Shown here piece by piece: positions 17,276 to 25,418 of a stretch of 64,000 bases of DNA (positions are counted from its first letter, which is position 1; each line of letters starts with the position of its first letter). The notes under the pieces were generated by a model. The model was not told the origin of the DNA and did not search any database. It was given only the letters and a program-made list of their open reading frames with translations. The translations under genes were made by a program, and so were the position numbers. This DNA comes from Iamia sp. SCSIO 61187 (GTDB lineage: Bacteria; Actinomycetota; Acidimicrobiia; Acidimicrobiales; Iamiaceae): assembly GCF_019443745.1 (NCBI RefSeq), contig NZ_CP050948.1, forward strand, positions 1,488,001 to 1,552,000. The letters run 5' to 3'.

Positions 17276-18142
17276 GTGGACGGGCCCGTCGACGAGGACT
17301 CGGTGCGGCGGGTGGTCGCCCGGATGGTGGGGCCGGGGCGGTCGCTGTCCCTGCTCGGCCAGGGCACCGACCACGTCGCCTACGACGTCGACGGCGCCTT
17401 CGTCGCCCGTGTCGCCCTCGACCCGGACGGGGAGACCGCCGCCGCCATCGCCCGCGAGCGGGCGGTCCTCGACCTCGTCGGGCCGGTCTCGCCCGTCCCC
17501 GTCCCCGAGGTCGTCGCCGCCGACCCCGACGCGGGGGTGGTGGTCCTCCGCCGGCTCCCGGGCGCCTCCCTGCTCGACGAGCCGTGCCGCGACGTCGACG
17601 CCGTGGTCGACCAGCTCGCCGCCTTCCTCACCGCGGTGTGGTCGCTGCCGGTGGACGACGGCGACGGGCTCGTCGAGGTCGACGACGTCCCGCTGGAGGA
17701 GTACCGGGCCGAGGCCGCCGGCACCCTCGAGCGGGTGGCGGCGGCCCTCGACGAGCAGCAGGCCCGGCTCGTCGCCGCCTTCCTGGCCGCGCCGCCACCG
17801 GCGGAGCCTCCCGGCCTGGTGCTCACCCACAACGACCTCGGTGCCGAGCACCTGCTCGCCGCCCCCGACCGGGCCACCCTGACGGGCGTCATCGACTGGT
17901 CCGACGCCGCCGTCGCCGACCCGGCGCGCGACCTCGGCCGCATCCACCGCGACCTGGGACCCGACGCCGCCGCCCGGCTGATCGCCCGCCTCGACCGGGA
18001 CGACCCGGCCCTGGCCGAGCGGGCCGCGTTCCACGCCCGCTGCGCCCTGCTCGAGGACCTGGAGTTCGGGCTCGACGGGGGGGACCGGCGCTACCGGGAC
18101 GCGGCCCTGGGGGCCCTGGTCCGGGTCTTCGCCGGGGCCTGA
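17276..18142 (+). CDS. Aminoglycoside-phosphotransferase-family kinase
   Basis: The 288-residue protein has the APH fold: an N-lobe with SLLGQGTDHVAYDVDGAFVARV, the catalytic THNDLGAEHLL near residue 184 and the metal-binding VIDWSDAAVADPARDLG near residue 204. Asn replaces the more common Gly in HxD. Such kinases phosphorylate aminoglycosides, macrolides or metabolites such as homoserine or choline; the substrate cannot be chosen from sequence. It is one of two members of this fold in the window, the other lying in the polysaccharide operon. Confidence 0.85.
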   Translation: MDGPVDEDSVRRVVARMVGPGRSLSLLGQGTDHVAYDVDGAFVARVALDPDGETAAAIARERAVLDLVGPVSPVPVPEVVAADPDAGVVVLRRLPGASLLDEPCRDVDAVVDQLAAFLTAVWSLPVDDGDGLVEVDDVPLEEYRAEAAGTLERVAAALDEQQARLVAAFLAAPPPAEPPGLVLTHNDLGAEHLLAAPDRATLTGVIDWSDAAVADPARDLGRIHRDLGPDAAARLIARLDRDDPALAERAAFHARCALLEDLEFGLDGGDRRYRDAALGALVRVFAGA

Positions 18143-18161
18143 CCGGGCCCGCCCCTCATGG

Positions 18162-19532
18162 GTGGCGGTCAGTGACCGATGGCATGTCATGGACGCCGAC
18201 GTGCGGCAGCGGGCCCTCCGCTCGATGTGTCGCAAGGAGGGGTCCATCACCCTCCTGCTCGACGCCGAGTTCACGATCCTCTGGCACTGCGAGTCGGTGA
18301 CCCCGATCCTCGGGTGGGACGACCTGCGGGGCCGCAGCGCGGCCGACTTCGTCCACGACGACGATCTCGAGGTGGTGCTGGCCACCATGACCCAGGTCAA
18401 CGCGGCCGGGGACCTGTTCGCCCGGGTCGGGCCGACGGAGTCGCCCGAGCCCGCCGACATCCGCGTCGTCGCCGCCGACGGGGTCTGGCACTCGTTCGAG
18501 GCCACGACCTACAACCACCTCGACGACCCCGAGGTCGGCGGGGTGCTGTGCACGTGCAAGGTCGTGAGCGACCGGTCCGACGTGCCCCGAGCCATCGAGC
18601 TCCTCGGCACCGGGGCGGCGGTGGAGGACGTGCTCCCCGTGGTGGCCCGGCTGGCCGACCACTCGCTCGGAGCCACGACCCGGACGGTGTTCGCCTGGCG
18701 GCCCGACGTGGGCCTGCGCACGGCGACGGCGAGCGGCGAACCGGGCCTGGCTCGGCCGCTGGTCGACGCCACCGCCCTGGTGTGGGACCTCGACCTGGAC
18801 GCCCCGCTGGTCGTCGCCGACCTCGGCGACCCCCGGCTCGGGCCGGCGGGCCCGGCGGCCCGGGCCGCCGGGTACTCCGCCGCGTTCCTCGTGCCCATCG
18901 AGGCGCCCAGCGGCGACGAGGTCATCGGCGCCATGGTGGCCTGGAGCCGGTCGAGCCTCGAGTTCAAGGTCACCCGCCAGACGCCCGTCCACGTGGCCCT
19001 GCGCCTGGCCGCCCTGGCCATCGCCGACGGCCGCACCAAGCGGGACCTGCGGTGGGCGGCCGCCCACGACCCCCTGACCGGGCTGGTGAACCGGGCCGAG
19101 CTGACCCGGGACCTCGGGGTGATGGACGCCGACGAGGGCGTGGTGCTGCTCTACATCGACCTGGACGACTTCAAGCCGGTCAACGACCAGTACGGCCACG
19201 CCTTCGGCGACGAGGTGCTGGTGGAGGTCGCCCGGCGGATCGGCGGGGTCATCGGGCCGCGCGACGTCGCCGGGCGCATCGGGGGCGACGAGTTCGCCGT
19301 CGTGTGCGCCGGCAGCCGCGACCCGGTGCACGGCCGCGACGTGGCCGACCGGATCGTGGCCGCCGTCGGTCGGCCCATGGAGATCGAGGGCCGCCGCGTG
19401 CAGGTCGGGGCGTCCATCGGCGTCGCCGTCGGCGCCCACCCCCTCATCCCGGCCCAGCTGATGAAGCGGGCCGACGACGCCCTGTACCTCGCCAAGAGCG
19501 CCGGCAAGAACACCGTGCGCATCGGCGCCTGA
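18162..19532 (+). CDS. PAS-GAF-GGDEF diguanylate cyclase
   Basis: The 456-residue protein has a PAS domain (about residues 20-135), a GAF-like domain (about 140-285) and a C-terminal GGDEF domain (about 290-455). The active-site motif GRIGGDEFAVV is intact, with the metal-binding YIDLDDFKPVND and DPLTGLVNR segments, so it should make cyclic di-GMP. No RxxD inhibitory site is evident five residues before GGDEF (PRDVAGRIGGDEF). No membrane span is seen, so the sensor is cytoplasmic. ATG 18189 is an alternative start that removes nine residues. Confidence 0.9.
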   Translation: MAVSDRWHVMDADVRQRALRSMCRKEGSITLLLDAEFTILWHCESVTPILGWDDLRGRSAADFVHDDDLEVVLATMTQVNAAGDLFARVGPTESPEPADIRVVAADGVWHSFEATTYNHLDDPEVGGVLCTCKVVSDRSDVPRAIELLGTGAAVEDVLPVVARLADHSLGATTRTVFAWRPDVGLRTATASGEPGLARPLVDATALVWDLDLDAPLVVADLGDPRLGPAGPAARAAGYSAAFLVPIEAPSGDEVIGAMVAWSRSSLEFKVTRQTPVHVALRLAALAIADGRTKRDLRWAAAHDPLTGLVNRAELTRDLGVMDADEGVVLLYIDLDDFKPVNDQYGHAFGDEVLVEVARRIGGVIGPRDVAGRIGGDEFAVVCAGSRDPVHGRDVADRIVAAVGRPMEIEGRRVQVGASIGVAVGAHPLIPAQLMKRADDALYLAKSAGKNTVRIGA

Positions 19533-19562
19533 CCGGCCGACCCGCACCGGCGCCACCGCTGC

Positions 19563-20129
19563 TCAGGTCGCGGCGAGGAGGGCGGCGATGGCGTCGCGCG
19601 CCGTCGCCAGGGGCTCGGTCGAGCGCTGGGCCTTGGCCATGAGCAGCGCGCCCTCGAAGGTGGCGAGGAACACCGTGGCCCCGGCGTGGGCCGCTTCCGG
19701 GGTGCGCCCCTCCGCCTCGAGCGCCTCGGCCAGGATCGCGGTCCAGCGCTGGAAGGCGCCTCCCGTCGACGCCGCCAGCGCGTCGTGGGCGGCCGAGGCG
19801 TCGAGGGCCACGGTGGCCACCGGGCAGCCGTCGACGAAGCCGGAGCTCTCGAGCCGGGCGATCTCGTCGTCGAAGAAGGCCACGGCGGCGTCGGCCACGC
19901 TCCCGGCCCCGTCCAGCCCCCGACCGAGGGCCTGGCCGACCCGCTCGGCGAACCGGTCGAGGGCGGCGACGGCCAGCTCCTCCTTGCCCCCAGGGAAGTG
20001 GAAGTACATCGAGCCCTTGGGCGCCTCGGCTTCGGCCACGATCTGGTTGAGCCCGGTCGTGCCGTAGCCCTGGGTCCGGAGGAGGCGGGAGGTGGTGCGG
20101 ATCAGCCGGTCGCGGGTGTCGGAGGCCAC
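19563..20129 (-). CDS. TetR-family repressor (YxaF/LmrA-like)
   Basis: The 188-residue regulator has the TetR helix-turn-helix at about residues 8-55 (LLRTQGYGTTGLNQIVAEAEAPKGSMYFHF) with the GSMYFHFPGGKEEL ending typical of the YxaF/LmrA branch. The C-terminal ligand domain includes FVDGCPVATVALD, also a hallmark of that branch. It is transcribed away from the GNAT acetyltransferase gene, and twin GACCGGTC operators lie in the short intergenic region, so it probably represses itself and the acetyltransferase. The inducer is unknown. Confidence 0.9.
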   Translation of the reverse strand: MASDTRDRLIRTTSRLLRTQGYGTTGLNQIVAEAEAPKGSMYFHFPGGKEELAVAALDRFAERVGQALGRGLDGAGSVADAAVAFFDDEIARLESSGFVDGCPVATVALDASAAHDALAASTGGAFQRWTAILAEALEAEGRTPEAAHAGATVFLATFEGALLMAKAQRSTEPLATARDAIAALLAAT

Positions 20130-20147
20130 GCCGCCAAGCCTAGCGAT

Positions 20148-20183
20148 ATGACGACCGGTCTATTGACTATGACGACCGGTCTA
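20148..20183. promoter_or_regulatory. Twin operator repeats between tetR and GNAT genes
   Basis: The 15-bp ATGACGACCGGTCTA occurs twice in direct orientation at 20148-20162 and 20169-20183, 21 bp apart, which is two helical turns. Each contains the 8-bp palindrome GACCGGTC. The position in the tetR/GNAT divergent region makes it a likely binding site for the TetR-family protein. Confidence 0.72.
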
Positions 20184-20197
20184 CTCATGATGGGCCC

Positions 20198-20716
20198 ATG
20201 CCGACCCTGACCCGCCCCGCGCCGGGGGTCGTCGTGCGCCCCGCCGGACCCGCCGACCTCCCCGCCCTCCACCAGCTCCTCGACCGGTGCTCGCCCCCGA
20301 CCCTCTACCGGCGGTTCCACGGGGCGGCGAGCGTGGCCGCCCGGCGTGAGCTGGCCCGCATCACCTCCCCCCACGACCGTCACCGCTCGTGGGTCGCGGT
20401 CGGACCCGACGGCACCGTCCACGGGACCAGCACCCTCGCCTGGGGGCGCAGCGGGACCGTGGAGGTGGCGTTCCTCGTCGAGGACGCCCAGCAGCGCCGG
20501 GGCATCGGCCGGTCCCTGGCCGCCGCCGTCCTCGCCGCGGCCCGGGCGTCGGGGCTGGCCACCGTCGAGGCCGTCATCCAGGCCGACAACGTCGCCGCCC
20601 GGAGCTTCCTGCGCGCCGTGGCCCCCGACGTGGCGGTGCGCCTCACCGGTGGCGAGGCGGTGGCCACCATCTCGGTGTCCGGCCCGGGCGCCCCGCTCCT
20701 CGGCGAGGTCGCCTGA
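20198..20716 (+). CDS. GNAT-family N-acetyltransferase
   Basis: The 172-residue protein has the GNAT fold: VVVRPAGPADLPALHQLL at the start, the acetyl-CoA loop VEDAQQRRGIGRSLAAAVL near residue 95 (Q/RxxGxG/A) and VEAVIQADNVAARSFLR afterwards. It resembles the acetyltransferase domain appended to acyl-CoA synthetases (AcuA/Pat type), but stands alone here. The divergent TetR gene and operators suggest it is inducible. The substrate is unknown. Confidence 0.85.
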   Translation: MPTLTRPAPGVVVRPAGPADLPALHQLLDRCSPPTLYRRFHGAASVAARRELARITSPHDRHRSWVAVGPDGTVHGTSTLAWGRSGTVEVAFLVEDAQQRRGIGRSLAAAVLAAARASGLATVEAVIQADNVAARSFLRAVAPDVAVRLTGGEAVATISVSGPGAPLLGEVA

Positions 20717-20766
20717 CGTCGCCGTCGCGCACCGGCGTCGCCGGCGCGGTCGTAGCGTGGGAGTCG

Positions 20767-21507
20767 ATGGAGCTGCACGTCGAGCCGCCGATGACGATGG
20801 CGCGGGTGCAGGCCGCCCAACGGTGGGTCCTCCCGGTCGCGGCGGCGACGTTCGTGGCCCTCGCCCTCGGGGCCCGGGCGGGCTGGCTGGTCTGGGACGA
20901 GCCCATCACCCGGTGGGTCGTCGACTCCCGCACGCCCGCCCTGGACGCCGTCTTCCGCCGGGTGTCGTCCCTGGGGTCGACGAAGGTGGTGCTGGTGGTG
21001 TCGGCCGTGGCCGCCGCCGCGTCCTGGCGCCGCTGCCCCCGCCTGGCGGTGGCGATCGTCGTCATCGCCCTCGCCCGGCCCCTCGCCGAGACCGCCCTCA
21101 AGGAGCTGGTCGGGCGGGACCGGCCCGTGGGCCACCGGCTGGTCGACGGCCAGGGGCACTCGTTCCCGAGCGGCCACCCGCTGGCGGCGGCGGCCAGCTG
21201 GGGCGTCCTGCCGCTGGTCGCCGCCCTCTACGTGCGCCGGCGCTGGGTCTGGTGGTCCGTGGCGGTCGCCGTGTGGCTCCTGGCCCTGGGCGTGGCCGCC
21301 AGTCGGGTCTGGCTCGGCGTCCACTGGACGTCGGACGTGGTCGCCGGGCTGGTGCTGGCGGTCCTCGGCGTGGCCGGCGCCGAGCGGGCCATCACCGCGA
21401 CCCACGGCGACGGGTCGTCGGGCCGGTGCACGTCAGGAGACGGGCTCGAACCCGAGGACGTCGACGCGGAGGTGGTCGATCGTCCAGTCCTCGACGCAGC
21501 CCCGTAG
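20767..21507 (+). CDS. PAP2-family membrane phosphatase
   Basis: The 246-residue protein has several membrane spans and all three PAP2 motifs: KELVGRDRP (KxxxxxxRP), FPSGHPLAAAASW (PSGH) and SRVWLGVHWTSDVVAG (SRxxxxxHxxxD). It should dephosphorylate a lipid phosphate such as phosphatidate or undecaprenyl pyrophosphate at the outer membrane face. The ATG start at 20767 is supported by the following hydrophobic region. Its last 75 bp overlap a convergent small gene. Confidence 0.88.
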   Translation: MELHVEPPMTMARVQAAQRWVLPVAAATFVALALGARAGWLVWDEPITRWVVDSRTPALDAVFRRVSSLGSTKVVLVVSAVAAAASWRRCPRLAVAIVVIALARPLAETALKELVGRDRPVGHRLVDGQGHSFPSGHPLAAAASWGVLPLVAALYVRRRWVWWSVAVAVWLLALGVAASRVWLGVHWTSDVVAGLVLAVLGVAGAERAITATHGDGSSGRCTSGDGLEPEDVDAEVVDRPVLDAAP

Positions 21508-21822
21508 CTGGCGCTCGTCGGTGGCGTCGAGGGCCGGGGACAGGACGGCCCGGTAGCGCCCGTCGCCCTCGTCGACGATGGGCCCGACGACGTCGGCGGT
21601 GACCTCCAGCCGACACGTCAGGAAGAGGGCCTCCACCATCTCGGCCCGGCTCTGGCCGGGCTCGGACCGCTCCGTGTCGGCCCGGACCACCACCGCGACC
21701 CGGCTGTCGGGGTCGTCGGGGGCGTGGGTGGACAGCGTCGCCTCCCGCAGGGCCAGCACCCCCACCACCCCGACGGCCAGCCCCAGCACCCCCAGGGCGA
21801 TGGGGACGGGGCGGAGCCTCAC
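21433..21822 (-). CDS. Single-span membrane protein, third gene of the PEP-utiliser operon
   Basis: The 129-residue protein has one N-terminal span (IALGVLGLAVGVVGVLAL) followed by a soluble domain with VAVVVRADTERSEPGQSRAEMVEALFLTC and ECVEDWTIDHLRVDVLGFE-like ending. The GTG start at 21822 overlaps the preceding stop by GTGA. No family is recognised, but the tight coupling with the two genes before it suggests a shared function. It overlaps the convergent PAP2 gene by 75 bp. Confidence 0.68.
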   Translation of the reverse strand: MRLRPVPIALGVLGLAVGVVGVLALREATLSTHAPDDPDSRVAVVVRADTERSEPGQSRAEMVEALFLTCRLEVTADVVGPIVDEGDGRYRAVLSPALDATDERQLRGCVEDWTIDHLRVDVLGFEPVS

Positions 21823-22346
21823 GTGCGCCCGGCCCGACGCAGCAGCTTCCGCAGCTGGGCGTCGTCGGCGCCCGGCACGTCCTGGGCCAGGACGGTCACG
21901 TCGTCGACGACGAGCCCGCCCGGTGGGTAGCGGATGGCGTGGAGCTGGGCGGCGAGGCGCTCCTCGCCGATCGGCGTCGACGTGCGGGCCGCGATGCGGT
22001 CGACGACCCAGGCCAGGACCGAGACGAGCACGCCCCCGCCGACGAGGAAGGTGATGAAGACGCTGAGCCGGCCGGTGGTCGGCTCCTTCAGCCAGGCGAA
22101 GCGGTCGGGGCCGTCGGGCCGGGTGGCCCGGAGGACGTCGAGGGCGTCGGGGTCGGGGCGCAGGGTGATCTCGAGGCGGGCGAGGCGCCGGAGCACGAGC
22201 CCGGTCGCCAGCCCGACCTCGGCGACGAGGAGGATCAGCCCGAAGAACAGGGCCCGGTTCCACTCCCACCGGTTGAGCGACACGATCATGTACGCGGCCG
22301 CCGCGACCAGCGTCCCGATCCCGGCGAGCCAGGCGATGATCTTCAC
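21819..22346 (-). CDS. Three-span membrane protein, second gene of the PEP-utiliser operon
   Basis: The 175-residue protein has membrane segments at about residues 3-22, 33-52 and 92-113 (VFITFLVGGGVLVSVLAWVVDRI) and a soluble C-terminal region ending DDAQLRKLLRRAGRT. The GTG start at 22346 overlaps the stop of the PEP-utilising enzyme by GTGA, and its own stop overlaps the next GTG the same way. It is unrecognised. Possible roles are membrane tethering of the enzyme or transport of its product, which is inference only. Confidence 0.68.
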   Translation of the reverse strand: MKIIAWLAGIGTLVAAAAYMIVSLNRWEWNRALFFGLILLVAEVGLATGLVLRRLARLEITLRPDPDALDVLRATRPDGPDRFAWLKEPTTGRLSVFITFLVGGGVLVSVLAWVVDRIAARTSTPIGEERLAAQLHAIRYPPGGLVVDDVTVLAQDVPGADDAQLRKLLRRAGRT

Positions 22347-24412
22347 GACGAGCCCTCCTCGTGCCGTCGGGTGACCTGGCCGCTGTCGCCGTCGACGGTG
22401 ACCTGGGTGCCCTCCGGCAGCTCCCGGACGGCCTCGGCGTAGCCGACGACGATCGGCACCCCGGCCTCCCGGGCGAGGATCGCCAGGTGGGACAGGACCG
22501 ACCCGGTCTCGGACACGATCCCGTTGAGCCGGGTCAGGAGCGGCCCGAGGCCGGGGGTGAGGGTGGTGGTGACGAGCACCGACCCCGACGGCGGGTCGTC
22601 GGTGTCGTAGGTGACGGGCCCGCTGCCGGTGCCGCCGCCGGCCCCCGTTCCGCCACCGACCTCGCCATCGACCCGGGTGCGGATGACCAGGCCCCGGTCC
22701 GACAGCTGGAACCGGGCGGGGAGGGGGTCGCCGAAGTTGTGCAGGTGGGTCTGCACCAGGGCCGGCACCACCAGGGCCCGCTTGGTGAAGACGGCCTCGA
22801 CGTGCTCGAGGGTCATGTGCCGGATCATGTCCGGCTCGACGATGTCGCCCGAGGCGGTGAGGCGCACCCCCAGCTCCCACGCGGCCCGCCCGGTCAGCTC
22901 CTGGAGCCACCGGACCCGGAGCCGCAGGGCCTCGCGCAGGAGCCCGTGGTCGTTGCCGCTCTCGGCGTCGAGGCCGAGGTGCATGGGCGCCGCCTCGGCC
23001 GGGAGCTGCGGCCGGGGCGCGACCCGTGGGGGCGTCAGGGCCAGCACGACGGGGCTGCGCTCGAGGACCTCCTGGTCGCTCAGCCCCTCCTCCCGGGCCT
23101 CGGCGAGCACGCGGAGGGCGACCGACGCCCCGGTCATCCGGTTGCCCCCGGTGTCGGTGAGCATGCCGATGAGGATCTCGTGGGCGTGGAGCGCCCGCAG
23201 CACCTCGTGGCCCCGGTGGAACAGGGCGACGAGCTGGCGGTTGGTCAGGTCGGCCAGCGGGGGCACGGCCTCGAGGTCGGCGTCGGCCCGCTCGAGCAGC
23301 CGGTCGGCGAGGACCGGCAGGGCGGCCCGCAGCCGCCCGACGCGCCACGCCGAGCGCAGGCGGCGGACGGCGGGCACCGGGTTCAGCCGCCGGAGCAGGC
23401 CGCGAGGCGGCGGGACGTCACCGGCCAGGCGGAGGTCGATGGCGACGTGGCCGGCGACGGACACGATGACCTCGCTGGCCGCCACCTCGGCGGGGGTGGC
23501 CGCCCCGGCCAGCACCACCGCGGTGCGGAGGGCGTCGCGCAGCGGCGGCACCCACAGGTCGTGCTCGAGCTCGGTCAGCGGCTCGGGGAAGGTCTCGGCC
23601 AGCGGGCCCGGCCCGTACACCGGGCCCCGGGGGACGCCCCGCGCCAGGGTCGTGACCGGGCGGGACTGGAGGAGCCACAGACGGTCGTCGGTCCCGATGG
23701 CCCACTCGACGTCCTGGGGCCGGCCGAAGGTCCGGGCCACCTCGTCGGAGAGGGCCACCAGCCTCCGGAGGTCCCGGGCCCCCAGCTCGGGGCCGTCGCC
23801 CCGCCCGTGCTCGAGGACGCGGGCGTCGGTGTCGAGCAGGTAGCGGGACCCGTCGACCTCGCCGCTGACGAGGGGCTCGGGCCCGCCGTCCACGGCCGAG
23901 ACGACGCGCCGGTCGCTGCGCCCCGTCACCGGGTCGATCCCGAACAGGACGCCACCGAGGCGGGGCTCGATGAGCGGCTGGACCAGGACGGCGATGGGCG
24001 AGCCCGGGGCCCCCGCCCGCTCCCGCGAGGCGAGGACGGCCTCGACGGCGGTGGCGAAGGCGGGGAAGCCGGTGATGCCGATGACCGAGTCGAACTGCCC
24101 GGCCATGGACGACCCGCTGGTGTCCTCGAGGACCGACGAGCTGCGGGCCACGAGCGGCCGTCGCTCGCCGTCGATGCGGGCGAAGGCCTCGCTGACGGCC
24201 GGGTGGTCGGCGACGCGGGCACCGGCGTCGACGGCGTGGGCCACCGCCGTCGTCAGCACGACCCCGGGGAGGGTGTCGAGCCCGGCGGCCGCGGCCCGGG
24301 CCAGGGCCGCCGCCTTGCCGCCGGTGAGGAGGGGGTCGCCGGCGCCGGGATCGGTGAGGTCCACCACGGGGCCGGCGGGGGCGCCGTGGTGCGCCGCCTG
24401 CTCTGACGCCAC
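22343..24412 (-). CDS. PEP-utilising dikinase, rifampicin-phosphotransferase-like
   Basis: The 689-residue enzyme has an N-terminal ATP-grasp PEP/pyruvate-binding domain: LTGGKAAALARAAAAGL near residue 20, VARSSSVLEDTSGSSMAGQ near residue 88, PRLGGVLFGIDPVTG and WLLQSRPVTT near residue 265. A central region follows, then the swivelling domain with the phosphohistidine motif SVLSHLAILAR near residue 641. The PEP-binding barrel of PEP synthase is missing, so the layout is that of rifampicin phosphotransferase or related drug/small-molecule phosphotransferases, though shorter than the usual 860 residues. The GTG start at 24412 is inferred. It heads a three-gene operon with two membrane proteins, which is unusual for this family. 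Confidence 0.8.
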   Translation of the reverse strand: MASEQAAHHGAPAGPVVDLTDPGAGDPLLTGGKAAALARAAAAGLDTLPGVVLTTAVAHAVDAGARVADHPAVSEAFARIDGERRPLVARSSSVLEDTSGSSMAGQFDSVIGITGFPAFATAVEAVLASRERAGAPGSPIAVLVQPLIEPRLGGVLFGIDPVTGRSDRRVVSAVDGGPEPLVSGEVDGSRYLLDTDARVLEHGRGDGPELGARDLRRLVALSDEVARTFGRPQDVEWAIGTDDRLWLLQSRPVTTLARGVPRGPVYGPGPLAETFPEPLTELEHDLWVPPLRDALRTAVVLAGAATPAEVAASEVIVSVAGHVAIDLRLAGDVPPPRGLLRRLNPVPAVRRLRSAWRVGRLRAALPVLADRLLERADADLEAVPPLADLTNRQLVALFHRGHEVLRALHAHEILIGMLTDTGGNRMTGASVALRVLAEAREEGLSDQEVLERSPVVLALTPPRVAPRPQLPAEAAPMHLGLDAESGNDHGLLREALRLRVRWLQELTGRAAWELGVRLTASGDIVEPDMIRHMTLEHVEAVFTKRALVVPALVQTHLHNFGDPLPARFQLSDRGLVIRTRVDGEVGGGTGAGGGTGSGPVTYDTDDPPSGSVLVTTTLTPGLGPLLTRLNGIVSETGSVLSHLAILAREAGVPIVVGYAEAVRELPEGTQVTVDGDSGQVTRRHEEGSS

Positions 24413-24602
24413 GCCGCGGGGCTCCACCCGAGGGAAACTACCGGCGTCGCGGCGGTGACGCGGCGGGAGATCTCGCTCCGTGGGTGGCCGTGGTGGGGCC
24501 ACCCTCGCGACCGCCGCGGCCGCCGGGGGCCCGCCGGCGACACCGACGCCGGGCCGGCACCGTCTCGGTGCGTCGTGGCCGCCGGTCGGGCCCGGACGCG
24601 AG

Positions 24603-24630
24603 GAGGGCCCCGCCTCTCGGCGGGGCCCTC
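24603..24630 (-). terminator. Strong hairpin, terminator-like
   Basis: A perfect 12-bp inverted repeat (GAGGGCCCCGCC, loop TCTC, GGCGGGGCCCTC) lies 17 bp beyond the stop of the minus-strand membrane-protein gene. No T-tract follows in either direction. The 235 bp between this gene and the PEP-utiliser contain no other feature I can support. Confidence 0.65.
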
Positions 24631-24647
24631 GGGTGGACAGTGGGTGG

Positions 24648-25331
24648 TCAGCTGGTGCGCTTGTTGCGGGCCAGGTGGACGATCCCGGCGACGACCAGGG
24701 CGGCCATCAGGGCGGCGGCGACGAAGGCGCCGATGGCGGCGTAGCCGGCGATGGCTCCGACGGTCGACCAGGCGTAGGCCGACAGCAGCAGGCCCCGCAG
24801 GGTCTCGCCCTTGAAGAGGGTGTTGCGCTGGGCGGCCAGCTGGTCAGCGGTGGCCTGCAGCTCGGCGATCTCAGCCTCGCTGGCACCGGCCTCGGTGGCC
24901 TCCTCGACGGCGGCGGCGGCGCCCCGGTCGTCGATCTGGGAGTAGGTCTGGCCGTCGGCGACCTCGTCGAGGTGGCCGTCGATGTAGCTGGCGTAGGCCT
25001 CGGCCTGCTCGCCGGTCGTGACGTCCTCCCCGGCGAACCCGAGCAGGTCGTCGCGGCCCTCGGCCTCGAGCTCCTCGGCGGACGGGAAGGTGATGTTCTG
25101 CGAGCTGAGCTCGTCCTTGACGTAGTCGGCGCTGAAGCTGGAGCCCCAGGTGAGGAGGGCGCCGGCGATCACGAAGGCGGCCGTGGCCACCAGGCCGAAG
25201 CCGAGCAGGATCCGGTCGATCGTGCGGCGGTGGAGCGTGACGACGTCACCGGAGGCGCCGGCGTCGGTCGGGGTGGTCGAGCGGGGCTCGCTGCCCTTGC
25301 GGGTCTCTGTGGGGGTGGCGGTGGCAGTCAT
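24648..25331 (-). CDS. Conserved hypothetical membrane protein
   Basis: The 227-residue protein has one span at about residues 42-64 (LGFGLVATAAFVIAGALL), an acidic extracytoplasmic stretch that includes a helix EEATEAGASEAEIAELQATADQLA, and two spans near residues 180-220. The Thr-rich N-terminus is cytoplasmic. The architecture (span, extracellular acidic loop, two spans) is seen in unnamed actinobacterial proteins; no function is known. A DosR-like site lies about 56 bp upstream of its ATG. Confidence 0.7.
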   Translation of the reverse strand: MTATATPTETRKGSEPRSTTPTDAGASGDVVTLHRRTIDRILLGFGLVATAAFVIAGALLTWGSSFSADYVKDELSSQNITFPSAEELEAEGRDDLLGFAGEDVTTGEQAEAYASYIDGHLDEVADGQTYSQIDDRGAAAAVEEATEAGASEAEIAELQATADQLAAQRNTLFKGETLRGLLLSAYAWSTVGAIAGYAAIGAFVAAALMAALVVAGIVHLARNKRTS

Positions 25332-25386
25332 CGTGTTTCCTTCCGTTGGTAGGTCCGACGGTACGGATGCCCGGTGGCCCGCAGCA

Positions 25387-25400
25387 GGGTCCTAGGTCCC
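25387..25400 (-). promoter_or_regulatory. DosR-box-like site upstream of the hypothetical membrane protein
   Basis: Read on the minus strand, the site is CGGGACCTAGGACCCTG. It matches the DosR dormancy-regulator consensus (TTSGGGACTWWAGTCCCSAA) at the GGGAC half and at four of five bases of the second half, with the correct four-base spacer. The match was made by eye from memory of the consensus. Confidence 0.35.
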
Positions 25401-25418
25401 GATCCCGTGGGCCCCGGG

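Noticed and set aside
24603-24630. Considered a riboswitch or small RNA
   Set aside because: It is a simple perfect 12-bp hairpin after a stop codon, which fits a terminator.
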